NCBI GenBank assembly: GCA_004352715.1
Contig: SCFE01000040.1
Coordinates: 706,588 to 770,587 of the forward strand
Length of the DNA stretch: 64,000 nucleotides
Direction: 5' to 3'
From: Hofstenia miamia
Taxonomy: Eukaryota > Xenacoelomorpha > Acoela
The translations under genes and the position numbers were made by a program. Numbering within the stretch: position 1 is the stretch's first letter; each line of letters opens with the position of its first letter. Positions 1 to 8,690 of the stretch are shown here, piece after piece. The notes beneath the pieces were generated by a model. That model did no database searches, was not told where the DNA came from, and was given only the letters and a program-made list of their open reading frames with translations.

Positions 1-424
1 GAGTAGCAGTAGTACCAGAATGGCGTTTGTAAGACTCCAATTTATTCAAGGAGTGCACAGTAAGGGACGAAAAATAGAAAGGAAGAGAAGCACGCTTTTT
101 CCGCCGACGAGGAACATAAGAAGAAATAACTTGATGAAAGAAAGTGAACCAATCTTCAACTGAGAAGGAATCACTAAAAACGGGCAGCGAAGATGAGAGA
201 GCAGCATTAAGTGACAGAAAGTCACTGTTAAATCGAGCATATTGTGGAACAGCCGGATTAGCAGATGGAGAAGTAGAGTTGACAAACAGATTGAAGCTGA
301 CGAATGAGTGATCTGACAGCTTAGCAGGAACAGGGATTACAGATATGTCAAATATGTAATCAGGGTGAGAGCACAGAACCAAATCAAGCAGAGAGGAGCT
401 GGAAGTAGGAGAAAATACAAGTTG
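1..424 (-). mobile_element. LINE-A endonuclease-region fragment, inverted and cut by the window edge
   Basis: Read on the minus strand, this stretch is nearly identical to plus-strand 1575-1996, the end of the endonuclease domain and the following linker of LINE-A copy 1. The translation (46-285, minus) matches the same-phase translation at 1713-1952 with a few substitutions. The similarity stops at 424, after which sequence in the opposite orientation begins, so the two copies form inverted arms about 1.15 kb apart. The other end is outside the window. It has no independent coding capacity. Confidence 0.85.
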
Positions 425-633
425 ATGGCCCTGGACGTCATATCATCCTTGTCTCAATCCCTCACAAAGCCTTCCTCCAATGTTTCCTAACTACAATCTC
501 AAATGTTCTCCTACAGTGCTGCTGCCTCACGTACTTTCTCATCTCTCCCCAATCATCCTGCTCCAAGTTCCGCAACCGCGCTTGCTCCTCCTGCTCTACC
601 GCATCCTCCTAAGCAATCTATCCCTTCGTTCTA

Positions 634-969
634 ATGCTTCCTGCTGTTCCAATTAGTTCACTTTCGCGGCCTCCCCACAAGGCTCATATATATATTGGTT
701 GTTTTGATGTCTTTGTGTCCACCTCAGATGTTGCTGAACACCTTTGTTCCTCCTCTCTACAATTTGATGATGTCCTTTCCATCCCTCCACGTCCTGACTC
801 TCCGTTTGTATCCTTCTATGTTGTCTGCGATCAAGAGTCTCATCTTTCACTTATGAATCCTGATGTGTGGTCTGACGGCATCTTTATTCACTATTACCGC
901 TTCTCTGAAGATGAGCGCAAATCTTTTGGCCTTCATCCCCGTCACCGTAATGCGCCTCGCCGTAACTGA
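634..969 (+). pseudogene. LINE-A ORF1, C-terminal part
   Basis: This 111-residue open stretch ends in a stop just before the endonuclease frame. Its composition (IYIGCFDV, then a spaced SFYVVC and a WSDGIFI segment) resembles the C-terminal domain of ORF1 proteins in CR1/L2-like retrotransposons, where a short beta-rich domain ends with a W-P/S-x-G-V/I-x-V-like motif. The N-terminal portion of ORF1 is not visible: upstream 434-633 is open only in short pieces. In these families ORF1 is an RNA-binding partner of the RT polyprotein. The assignment rests on position and motif shape, so the domain name is tentative. The opposite-strand ORF over the same bases looks like a shadow. Confidence 0.6.
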
Positions 970-1017
970 CTATCTTATTCCGATCTTCCTCTCCCCTGAA
1001 ATTCTGGCTTTTCCTTA

Positions 1018-2344
1018 TTGCTTGCAAATGCCACCAGTCTTGTATCTTTGAACTATCGTCTCAGTTTTTACAACTTTTTACAGTCTCCTGTTGACTTCAT
1101 TTTCATCACTGAAACCTGGCTTGATCCTGCTGTTGCTGATAGTGTTGTTTTTCCCAACTCTACTCTTAAAGTTCTTTCTTGTATGGATTGCTCCTGTGGT
1201 CGCCATAGAGGTGTTCTCGTTGCTTACCGCCTTCCTAACCTTGACATCTGGCCCATCTCATTTGATTCATTATTCTTTGATTTCTGTTGTGGTTGTGCTG
1301 TTATTCTCAGTGATTATATTGTTTCTCTGCTATGCGTTTACAAACCTCCTTCGAATAGTGCCTTTTGCATTCCCATTGCTGACTTATCATCTATGTTCGA
1401 GTCTTTTCATGAACAGGTCTATCTACCTCTCTCGTCACCTTGGCTTTTCCATTCGTCCTCATTTTCTTGTTTGTGGTGACTTCAATCTTCCTAATGTCTG
1501 CTGGAATCCACTTGATTCTACTGACACTTATGAGTCTGCAGTTTTAGAAGTTTTTGCCTGCTATTCTCTTGAACAACTTGTATTTTCTCCTACTTCCAGC
1601 TCCTCTCTGCTTGATTTGGTTCTGTGCTCTCACCCCGATTACATATTTGACATATCTGTAATCCCTGTTCCTGCTAAGCTGTCAGATCACTCATTCGTCA
1701 GCTTCAATCTGTTTGTCAACTCTACTTCTCCATCTGCTAATCCGGCTGTTCCACAATATGCTCGATTTAACAGTGACTTTCTGTCACTTAATGCTGCTCT
1801 CTCATCTTTGCTGCCCGTTTTTAGTGATTCCTTCTCAGTTGACGATTGGTTCACTTTCTTTCATCAAGTCATTTCTTCTTATGTTCCTCGTCGGCGGAAA
1901 AAGCGTGCTTCTCTTCCTTTCTATTTTTCGTCCCTTACTGTGCACTCCTTGAATAAATTGGAGTCTTACAAACGCCATTCTGGTACTACTGCTTCTCTGA
2001 AGCTTGCTTCTCTCACAAAAGATGTTATCAATTTTATGGAACTTGACAAAGTCTCTCTTCGGTCTAGCTTTTCATCCAGTTCTTTTCAAGACTCTTATTC
2101 CTTCCTGCGTTCTTTTCATTCCAAGCATGAGCTCTCCAATTTGAGATGGAATCTTCTTTCTGCTCACTCTGACCTGGAGAAAGCTGATCTGTTCAACGTG
2201 TATTTTGCCTCTAACTTCTCTGTACCTGTCTCCATGTACCCTGGTCCACCTGCTGCCTCCCCGCTAATACGACTTTGTGATATGGTCTTCAGCGCCCATG
2301 ATATTTCTCTCATGCTTAAATCTTGCATGTTGTCTGGTCCTTGA
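1018..2344 (+). pseudogene. LINE-A ORF2: APE-like endonuclease and linker, frameshifted
   Basis: The frame starting at 1018 gives NATSLVSL, then FIFITETWLDP, the catalytic-Glu block of apurinic-type endonucleases. After a frameshift near 1430 the frame continues with FLVCGDFNLPNVCW (GDFN motif) and LSDHSFVSFNL (SDH catalytic motif). These three motifs in order define the exo/endo/phosphatase fold that nicks target DNA for target-primed reverse transcription. The rest (about 1750-2344) is the basic linker leading to RT, including the RRRKKR cluster near 1890-1910. The ORF ends at 2344. Beyond it only the first RT block survives before the 3' tail. It cannot make an active protein because of the frameshift and the missing RT core. 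Confidence 0.85.
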
Positions 2345-2710
2345 TGTCCTAACGTTGTCCTTTCCTTTGTAATTCCTGAAAACTCTCCTCCACGCTTTCT
2401 ATCCATTTAAAACATCTTTTCTCCTTCATTTGCTCCTCTAAGCGTTTTCCCGCCTGTTGGAAGACATCTTGGATTTCTCTGCTGTTAAAATCTAATCAGC
2501 TTCCCTCCTCGCATGTCACGTACTACCGCCCAATGGCTATTCTATCTCGACTCACTATCATCTTTGAACGCCTTGTGTTTCATTGTGTATTCCCAAAATT
2601 TCGTTACCTCATCTCTTCTTCTCAGCATGGCCTTCTGATTTGACATGTTTTTAGTTTTTGTAATATCTGCCTTCGGCGGCTAAATAATTCATTCATTATT
2701 ATTATTATTT

Positions 2711-2880
2711 ATATATCTTTATCTGATAAAAATAGTTGCAAATAATTTGAATTTAGTAACTGAACATGCATATTTGCGTAAATATGCGCATTGCATGAAA
2801 CATCTGCATATGAACCAAAACTGCTTTTAAATGTGAATTAAGAAATAACAACCATTGAACAGGTTAAAAGAAGGAAACAT
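2711..2880. repeat. 170-base flank shared, inverted, with 10490-10664
   Basis: Directly after the ATT tail of LINE-A copy 1 lies a non-LINE sequence that recurs in reverse orientation at 10490-10664, again directly next to a LINE-A 3' end. It includes TATCTTTATCTGATAAAAA-like and AACCATTGAACAGGTTAAAA-like stretches. Either the LINE tail and its flank were duplicated together as one segment, or this sequence is part of a longer element variant. Copies 2 and 4 of LINE-A do not carry it. Confidence 0.75.
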
Positions 2881-3570
2881 GTGTCTTTGCGTCCCTGCGA
2901 AGCTAATTCCTCGCTATTTGCCCTTTTCCGTATTGTTCCTTTTAATACCTCGTTCGCTGTGAAACTCTCTTTGTTCAAGTTCATTCCTCAAGCCATTCTT
3001 CTCTATGCTTCTCCCTGTTGGTGGCCTTCCCGTTCCTTGTTCCCACTCTATGGAGTGTTTCCAGAATCGAGTCTTCAAATGGATCTCTTCCTTGCCTTAC
3101 AAAGACGCTCTTCTCAAATTCTTCACTCTCTCGCTGGCACTACTTCCATGCCTGTGATCTCCAGTTCAATCGCTTGCTCACTCGAAAATTTGATGTTGAT
3201 TCTTTTGATTTCATTAAGTTCTCTAATTCACGCTCCACTTGCTCTGATGGTGTTGTCACTTTCTCCATTCGTCGTCCCAAGAAACATCGCATCCTTCACT
3301 CGTTTTTCAATCGTGCATGTACTGCTGCTAATTACATCTTGAGTCTCAACTCTCCAACAGCGATTGATTTCTTTTCCCCGCCACCGAACTTCAAGAAATC
3401 GTTGATGGCTTTCCTCTTTGCGGAGCCCTTCTCCAACTTCGTCTGCTCTTCCATTTGCTCCTATTTCATCTCCTGTGACTGTCCTCGCTCCCATAAATCT
3501 TGATTTGTTTTTATTTTTTGTAGTGTATGCCTTCAGCAGCTAAACAAGTCATTCATTATTATTATTATTA
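2881..3570 (+). mobile_element. LINE-A copy 2: 5'-truncated 3' end with ATT tail
   Basis: The sequence abruptly enters the end of the RT polyprotein (SLRPCEANSSLFALF, matched by copies 3 and 4 on the minus strand). It continues through the RT C-terminal domain in two frames (2881-3342 and 3018-3503; KFDVDSFDFIKFSN and NRACTAANYILSLNSPTA are shared with copy 4) to a stop near 3503. A short 3' UTR follows, with the family end at 3505-3552 and ATT repeats to 3570. The 5' truncation is typical of target-primed reverse transcription. The ATT tail is interrupted by the R4/Dong-like element and resumes at 7117-7149. Confidence 0.85.
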
Positions 3571-3582
3571 CTTCTCACAGCT

Positions 3583-6500
3583 TCATGCTGGTATCCTCTC
3601 AGTTCGGGGAACGCACAGGTTCCCAGAGAGTCTGAGAGCTTCCCTCAGGACCATAACTGTTCCTAATAATGCTGCCGTCTGTGCTACTGCTCCTCCCCAC
3701 TTTGGTACTCCCAACTCCTCCAAGTATCTCTTATGCTTCTTACTCACTGCTCCTAGTGCTCCTACAACTACCGGGACTACTTCAACTTTCTTTAACTTCC
3801 ACAGCCTTTCTATTTCCTCTGCTAACTCTCTGTACTTGTCTATCTTCTCTTTCTCTTTGCTTTCTACATTTCTGTCCTTTGGTACTGCTATGTCTATCAC
3901 TGTTCCTAATCTTTTCTCTTTGTCTACCACTACTATGTCTGGCCTCCGTGCTTCTATCACTTTGCTCGTCTGTATGTTGAAATCCCACAGTATCTTAACC
4001 TTCTCATTTTCTATGACGCCCTGTGGCTTGTGCTCATACCACTTGTCTCCTGCTTCTAACCCATGCTGCCTGCTCAAACTCCAGTGTACCATTCTTCCCA
4101 CCTTGTCATGCCTGAACTTATACTCATTCTGTGCCAACTTCTCACACCCTGCTATCAGATGATCTACTGTCTCCGCCTCTTTCTTACACAGCCTACACTT
4201 ATCACTTACTTCTACTCTTCTGTCTATATGCTTCTTCACCCAGTTTGTTCTTATTGCTTGCTCCTGTGCTGCCATTATTAGTGCTTCTGTTTCTCTCTTC
4301 AGTCCTGCCTTCTTTAACCACTTGTTGCTCTCTTCTCTATCACACTTTTCTGTGTTCCTCCAGTATTCTCCATGCATTGCCTTCTGCCTATACCTTGTTT
4401 GCCTCTCTGATTCCATCCTACTCTGGTATATCTTCTTTCCTTCACTCTCAGTTCTTATCTTCTTCAACTCCTTAGTGACCTCTAGTAGGGACCCCTCAGG
4501 TTGCTCTTCTACATATTCCTTTAGCCCTAGTGCTTCTGCTTCTACAGTCTCCTCCACACTTAGCAGCCCTTTACCTCCCTTATGCCTTGTCATGTACAGC
4601 CTATCTACATCTCCATTGAGGTTGAATGCTCTCTCTGCTGCTAGTATCTTCCTTGTCTCCCTGTCTAATTCCCTCAGTTCATTCTTATTCCACCTAACTA
4701 TTCCTGCCGAATATCTCAACACTGGTATTGCCCACGTATTAATTGCCTTTATGCTGTTCTGCCCATTCAATGCTGACTTCTGTAGTACCTTCCTTACTCT
4801 CCTCTTGTACTCTTTCCTTAGCCTCATCTTCATTTCCATGTGATCTGTTCTGTCCTTCTCTATTACTCCTAAGTACTTGTACCCCTCCTTGACTTCCTCA
4901 ATCTTGTCCCCACTGCTTGTCCTCAAGCCCTCCCCATCCACACACTTGCCTCTGGTCATTGTCACTGCTGCACACTTTCCTAATCCAAACTCCAACCCTG
5001 AATCTCTGCTTGCCTTCTCCAATGTCTCCACTTGCTTCTGCAACATCTTCCTTGAACTAGCATACATCTTCAGGTCGTCCATGTACCACAGGTGACTTAC
5101 TTCTCTACCATTCTTCTCCATCTTATACCCTATGCCTGTCTCCTTTAACTTTTCTGTGATAGGGATTAAGCTAACTACAAACAGTAGTGGTGCTAAGCTG
5201 TCTCCCTGGAATATGCCTCGCCTAAACCTCAACCTATGCCCATCTATCTCAGTCTGCCACTTTGCCATCTCCCTCTCTAGAAACTCAACCCATTTCCGTG
5301 AAACTCCATTGGCCTCTAGCGTCCTCAATACCCACCTATGTGAAATGCTGTCATATGCCTTCCTGTAATCTATCCATGCCATTGCTAAGTTCGTCTTTCT
5401 TCTTCTACAATTCTCCACCACTGCCTGGTCTATCAACAACTGGTCTTTGCATCCTCTCGTCTTTGTCCTACATCCCTTCTGCTCCTCTGGTATCAACCTA
5501 TTCTGTTCTAAGTAACATGCCAGCCTACTTGAAATCACTGAAGTTAGCAATTTCCACGTTGTTGGCAGACATGTTATTGGCCTGAAGTTGCTTGCCTCAC
5601 TACCTTTCTTTGGGTCCTTCTGTATCAGAAATGTCTTCCCCACTACCATCCACTCTGGACACCCACTCACCACACACTCCTCCAATGCTGCTGCTAGTCT
5701 CTCATGAACACTTGTGAACTTCTTCAGCCAATACCCATGTACCTCATCTCTGCCTGGCGCCTTCCAGTTCTTCATCTTCTTTAGAGCCTCCTTCAGCCTT
5801 ACAGTTGTGATTACTTCTTCTTCTTGCCTGGCTTCTTTCTGTATCTGTACATTCTCTATCTCTGGTCCCGCACTTCCCCATATATTCTCCCAGAACCTTA
5901 CTGCATCTTCGCCTGCTCTAGCTGTAGCCTTTTCTCCTGCATCTAGTTCTTTGTAGAATCTTCCTTCTTGTGTCTCAAACTTCATATTGTCTCTTGCCTG
6001 CTTTGCCCTTGCCCTATACTTTCTCAGTTTCTCAGCTTCTGCAACTAATCTCTGCTTAAGCTCTTCTCTTGCAGTTTCTATAGTCTTCCCCTTACCTACC
6101 CTGCACCTGTCCTGCACTGCCTTACTTGTCCGGATCTTCCCTATTTGCTGCCTAATCTTTGCCACCTTATTCTCAATTCTTCTTTCCCATGCTGGCTTTC
6201 TGTCTCCCTTATCTTCTTGCCACCTCTTCTTCTTTATTTCCACGCCTACATTCTTCAGCACCTCACATGCCCCTGCATACACTAAGCTATTTACTTCTGT
6301 AACACTCCTAGCATCTATCCTCTCCAACACTTTATTGACTTTTGCTGTCTCTACTGCTAGCTTACTTCTCTTAACTCTTCTTGGGATTGGCAACCTAGCT
6401 CTCTCACCTATTTCTTCCTTCATCTTTTCCTTGATTGCTGCTTCAGTTTCTGCATCTGCTACTTCTGCCACTTCTGTCTCAACATCTATCACTTCATCTT

Positions 6501-6870
6501 CCCTTTGCTTAACTTGTTCAACTCTCTTTTTCCCCTTACTCTCATCCAGCTGTAACTTTCTCACTTGCCCTGCAAGCCTCTGCTCTGTAACTTCTAATCC
6601 CGTTCTTGCCTTCCTCCATTCTTCCAACATTCTCTTCCTGTAACCCCTCTCATCTGGCCTGCTTCTTCTGTAACACTCCAATGCTGTCCTGTTCTGCTCA
6701 TCTGTCCACTTATGCCGTTGTCCATTGGTCTGTGTGGATCCTGTACTGCCACTTCTCGAGTCCACACTCCCGATTGTGGAGTCCGCCTGTTGTCCGGAGA
6801 TTCTTAGCACCCTCTGACCATTGAAGGCCTGCCGGGGACTGAGGGCCTTTGCTCTATCATGACTTTTCAT
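3583..6870 (-). CDS. R4/Dong-like retrotransposon polyprotein (Myb-like, RT, CCHC, restriction-like endonuclease)
   Basis: An intact 1095-residue ORF starting at ATG 6870 and ending in TGA at 3583-3585. Residues 53-86 (HKWTDEQNRTALECY) resemble a Myb/SANT DNA-binding motif. Residues 100-300 are basic and probably helical. The RT spans roughly 365-720, with KAPGRDEVHG (370-379), FRPITCLP (429-436), IDYRKAYDSI (500-509), GIFQGDSLAPLLF (552-564) and the catalytic box as YMDD (596-599). A CCHC cluster lies at C892, C895, H904 and C909. A restriction-like endonuclease follows, with RRPDIVVVD (975-983) and DIAVPKDR (993-1000), then KYREL. This order (N-terminal DNA binding, RT, CCHC, RLE) is that of the R2/R4 group, and the RLE sequence is most like R4/Dong/Rex6. 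The protein would nick its target, then copy its own RNA onto the nick. All catalytic motifs I can see are present. Confidence 0.9.
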   Translation of the reverse strand: MKSHDRAKALSPRQAFNGQRVLRISGQQADSTIGSVDSRSGSTGSTQTNGQRHKWTDEQNRTALECYRRSRPDERGYRKRMLEEWRKARTGLEVTEQRLAGQVRKLQLDESKGKKRVEQVKQREDEVIDVETEVAEVADAETEAAIKEKMKEEIGERARLPIPRRVKRSKLAVETAKVNKVLERIDARSVTEVNSLVYAGACEVLKNVGVEIKKKRWQEDKGDRKPAWERRIENKVAKIRQQIGKIRTSKAVQDRCRVGKGKTIETAREELKQRLVAEAEKLRKYRARAKQARDNMKFETQEGRFYKELDAGEKATARAGEDAVRFWENIWGSAGPEIENVQIQKEARQEEEVITTVRLKEALKKMKNWKAPGRDEVHGYWLKKFTSVHERLAAALEECVVSGCPEWMVVGKTFLIQKDPKKGSEASNFRPITCLPTTWKLLTSVISSRLACYLEQNRLIPEEQKGCRTKTRGCKDQLLIDQAVVENCRRRKTNLAMAWIDYRKAYDSISHRWVLRTLEANGVSRKWVEFLEREMAKWQTEIDGHRLRFRRGIFQGDSLAPLLFVVSLIPITEKLKETGIGYKMEKNGREVSHLWYMDDLKMYASSRKMLQKQVETLEKASRDSGLEFGLGKCAAVTMTRGKCVDGEGLRTSSGDKIEEVKEGYKYLGVIEKDRTDHMEMKMRLRKEYKRRVRKVLQKSALNGQNSIKAINTWAIPVLRYSAGIVRWNKNELRELDRETRKILAAERAFNLNGDVDRLYMTRHKGGKGLLSVEETVEAEALGLKEYVEEQPEGSLLEVTKELKKIRTESEGKKIYQSRMESERQTRYRQKAMHGEYWRNTEKCDREESNKWLKKAGLKRETEALIMAAQEQAIRTNWVKKHIDRRVEVSDKCRLCKKEAETVDHLIAGCEKLAQNEYKFRHDKVGRMVHWSLSRQHGLEAGDKWYEHKPQGVIENEKVKILWDFNIQTSKVIEARRPDIVVVDKEKRLGTVIDIAVPKDRNVESKEKEKIDKYRELAEEIERLWKLKKVEVVPVVVGALGAVSKKHKRYLEELGVPKWGGAVAQTAALLGTVMVLREALRLSGNLCVPRTERIPA

Positions 6871-7115
6871 CAGTGTTATTTTTTGTGTTTGATTTTGGAC
6901 TCACATTCTCCTAGGAAGTTGCCAACCAAGGCTTAAGAGACCTTCCTGCCCCATGAGCTTTCATTTTGGACTGCCCTTGTCCTAGGAAGTTGCCAACCAA
7001 GGCTTTAGAGTGCTTCCTACCCTGTGAGCTAAGTCATCCAGTTTGCTAACCACGATCACAGTTGCTTAACCTCAGCTTACCAACCTGCGTCTCTACCAAC
7101 TGGGCTACCTGCCCA

Positions 7116-7116
<1 letters not shown>
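6871..7116 (-). promoter_or_regulatory. 5' UTR of the R4/Dong-like element, with tandem repeat and tRNA-like start
   Basis: It contains two tandem copies of a unit of about 71 bases (6893-6964 and 6965-7034) sharing CTAGGAAGTTGCCAACCAAG and similar ends. The first 90 bases on the element strand look like the 5' half of a tRNA: GCAGGTAGCCCAGTTGGTAGAG, in which TAGCCCAGTTGG (7107-7096) fits the pol III A box. I do not see a convincing B box. A role in transcription is inference. Confidence 0.5.

Positions 7117-7149
<33 letters not shown>
7117..7149. repeat. (ATT)11 microsatellite, R4 target site
   Basis: Eleven uninterrupted ATT triplets. They are the continuation of the LINE-A copy 2 tail split by the R4/Dong-like element, with a matching ATT run at 3555-3570 on the other side. 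Confidence 0.9.
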
Positions 7150-7150
<1 letters not shown>

Positions 7151-8690
7151 CAAACGGCCAATGAACGTATTCCAACAATCTTCCATTACAGAAAAAGCAG
7201 TCGTTGGTATATCAAACGGATGTATGTAGTTTAACTGATGACATGCAAAAGATATATCAAAAGTACTGAAAATTTTAAACTAAAAATTTGCTTTAACACA
7301 TCAGAAATTCATGGTAAAGGAAAACATCTGATTTTGTAAAGCGATTGATCGTCACTTTATAATTAATCACCATTCTATTGCTATGCTGTTTAATAATGAA
7401 TGGTTGAAAACGCCACTGAGAATTTGATTCTCCAACAAAATTTTTAACCTTTTCTGAAATCAATGATTTCTCCTCCGGGCGTATTTTCTCTCAGCAATAC
7501 GCGTTGTCCATAAGCTCTGTCATACGAGGAGCTTCATATTTTATTATAGCCTCCTTCAATGGACGGTCAAAACATTCCTTAAAATGCGAAATCCAATACT
7601 GTCTAGTCTCAGTTTCTGAATTCAATAATATCAAATTAGGTCAATTTTCCTTAAGATTTATTACAACAGTCTTAAAGTTAGCCAAAAATTTCAATGCCTT
7701 CACGTGTAAATCTTTAGCTACAATGATATTACTAGAAAACATTTGATCATTAACTAAAATTTCACCAACAAATTCTCCCACGATATCAAGAATGGATTTA
7801 TTCGTAGTCCTCAAAAGTCTAGGGAAAGTCAACAATAAACACTCCTTAAACTTAGTCTTATACAATTCAAACGAAATAATAGTTCCCACAAGCCAGTATC
7901 GACTAAGAACTTGACATTTTTTCCATTCAAATTAGCAGACAAATTTTGCACTCGAAGATCCACATGTCATACTTGCTACTGAATCTTTCAAAATACTCCC
8001 ATCGGGCTTATCGGAAATGTGCATTGCTAAGTTCATAGGAATCCTCAGACTCAATTTCATCAACTTGTCTTTCCACAAAACATGTATTTCCAGACTTGCA
8101 AACTATTTCAAAATGATTTTTACGCCCACACTTGCGAGAGATTTTTCCAAAATCATTTGAATTTACGCCCAAACTTGTGTATCTTACCGCAATAACGACA
8201 TTTCTCATTCTTGTCTCTAAAATTCTTTACAGGAACAGAATTAGAAGGCCTATCATGCCTAAACTTATTCTTGGATTTTGAAGAAAATAAAACTTGCTTA
8301 GAAGAATCGAATCGCCCAGCAATTGCCCACCCCTAGAGACCTTGCTTTTGCAATGTAATCCAATAAAGGATCTTCTGCTTTCATTGCCAATAATTTTTGA
8401 CAAATGCGTGTATCCATTACGCCTGCAATCAACTGTTGCTTTATTTGATCTTCAAGTCGACCCTGAAAATCGCATTCTTTAGCTTTAGTTCGTGAAAGTG
8501 TTATAGTCATTGATAGATTGACCTGAGGTCTGGCGTAACTGTCTAAACTTATGAACAGAATATACAGTACTCCTTCTGGGTAAAAAGTAATTATTCAAAG
8601 CATTAACTGCCTCATCATAAGTTGCTGAAAATAACTGCGGCAAATATGATGCCGTAATTAGAACTAATTGAATCTGTATAATAAACAAAG
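7150..8690 (-). mobile_element. Decayed Ty3/gypsy gag-pol fragment
   Basis: Read on the minus strand from 8690 it shows gag residues (YDEAVNALNNYFLPRR, FRQLRQTSGQSI at 8485-8688; KECDFQGRLEDQIKQQLIAG at 8298-8510). A nucleocapsid region follows with CRYCGKIHKF and KCGRKNHFEIVC (about 8010-8215), then an aspartic protease start NVKFLVDTG near 7890-7920 with downstream NLLG-type residues (7641-7889). The N-terminal RT (about 7150-7520) ends in RLLEYVHWPFG, exactly where the ATT tract begins. Stops and frameshifts interrupt every domain. Gag and pol are in the usual order. The rest of RT, RNase H and integrase are absent here, removed by or after the LINE-A insertion. It resembles animal K02A2.6-type gypsy elements. 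Confidence 0.8.

Larger units (their letters stand above)
434..2710 (+). mobile_element. LINE-A copy 1: non-LTR retrotransposon, internally deleted
   Basis: An APE-type non-LTR retrotransposon of the CR1/L2/Jockey kind. In order it shows the end of ORF1 (634-969), an endonuclease (1018 to about 1750), a linker to 2344, the first RT block (about 2515-2640, with YRPM and SSQHGL motifs) and then directly the 3' end. The RT core with its YADD box is missing, so the copy has a large internal deletion. The 3' terminus, with TTTTAGTTTTTTGTAGT-like sequence, GGCTAAATAATTCATTC and then ATT repeats, recurs at 3505-3572 and, inverted, near 10665, 11064 and 15257, which fixes the family's 3' end. A frameshift near 1430 splits the endonuclease. 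It is dead, but ORF1 and endonuclease are readable. Confidence 0.85.
3571..7116 (-). mobile_element. Full-length R4/Dong-like non-LTR retrotransposon inserted in ATT/TAA repeats
   Basis: On the minus strand the element runs from 7116 to 3571: a 5' UTR of about 246 bases, one long intact ORF and a 12-base 3' UTR. Both ends abut triplet repeats: (ATT)11 at 7117-7149 and ATTATTATTATT ending at 3570, equal to TAA repeats on the element strand. Dong-type members of the R4 clade are known to insert in TAA repeats, so domain content and target site agree. The repeat used as target is the tail of LINE-A copy 2. The intact ORF suggests a recent insertion. Confidence 0.88.

Noticed and set aside
3527-6824. 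Many plus-strand ORFs of 70-218 residues rich in Leu, Ser and Pro
   Set aside because: They are antisense shadows of the R4-like polyprotein, whose minus-strand frame has all the motifs.
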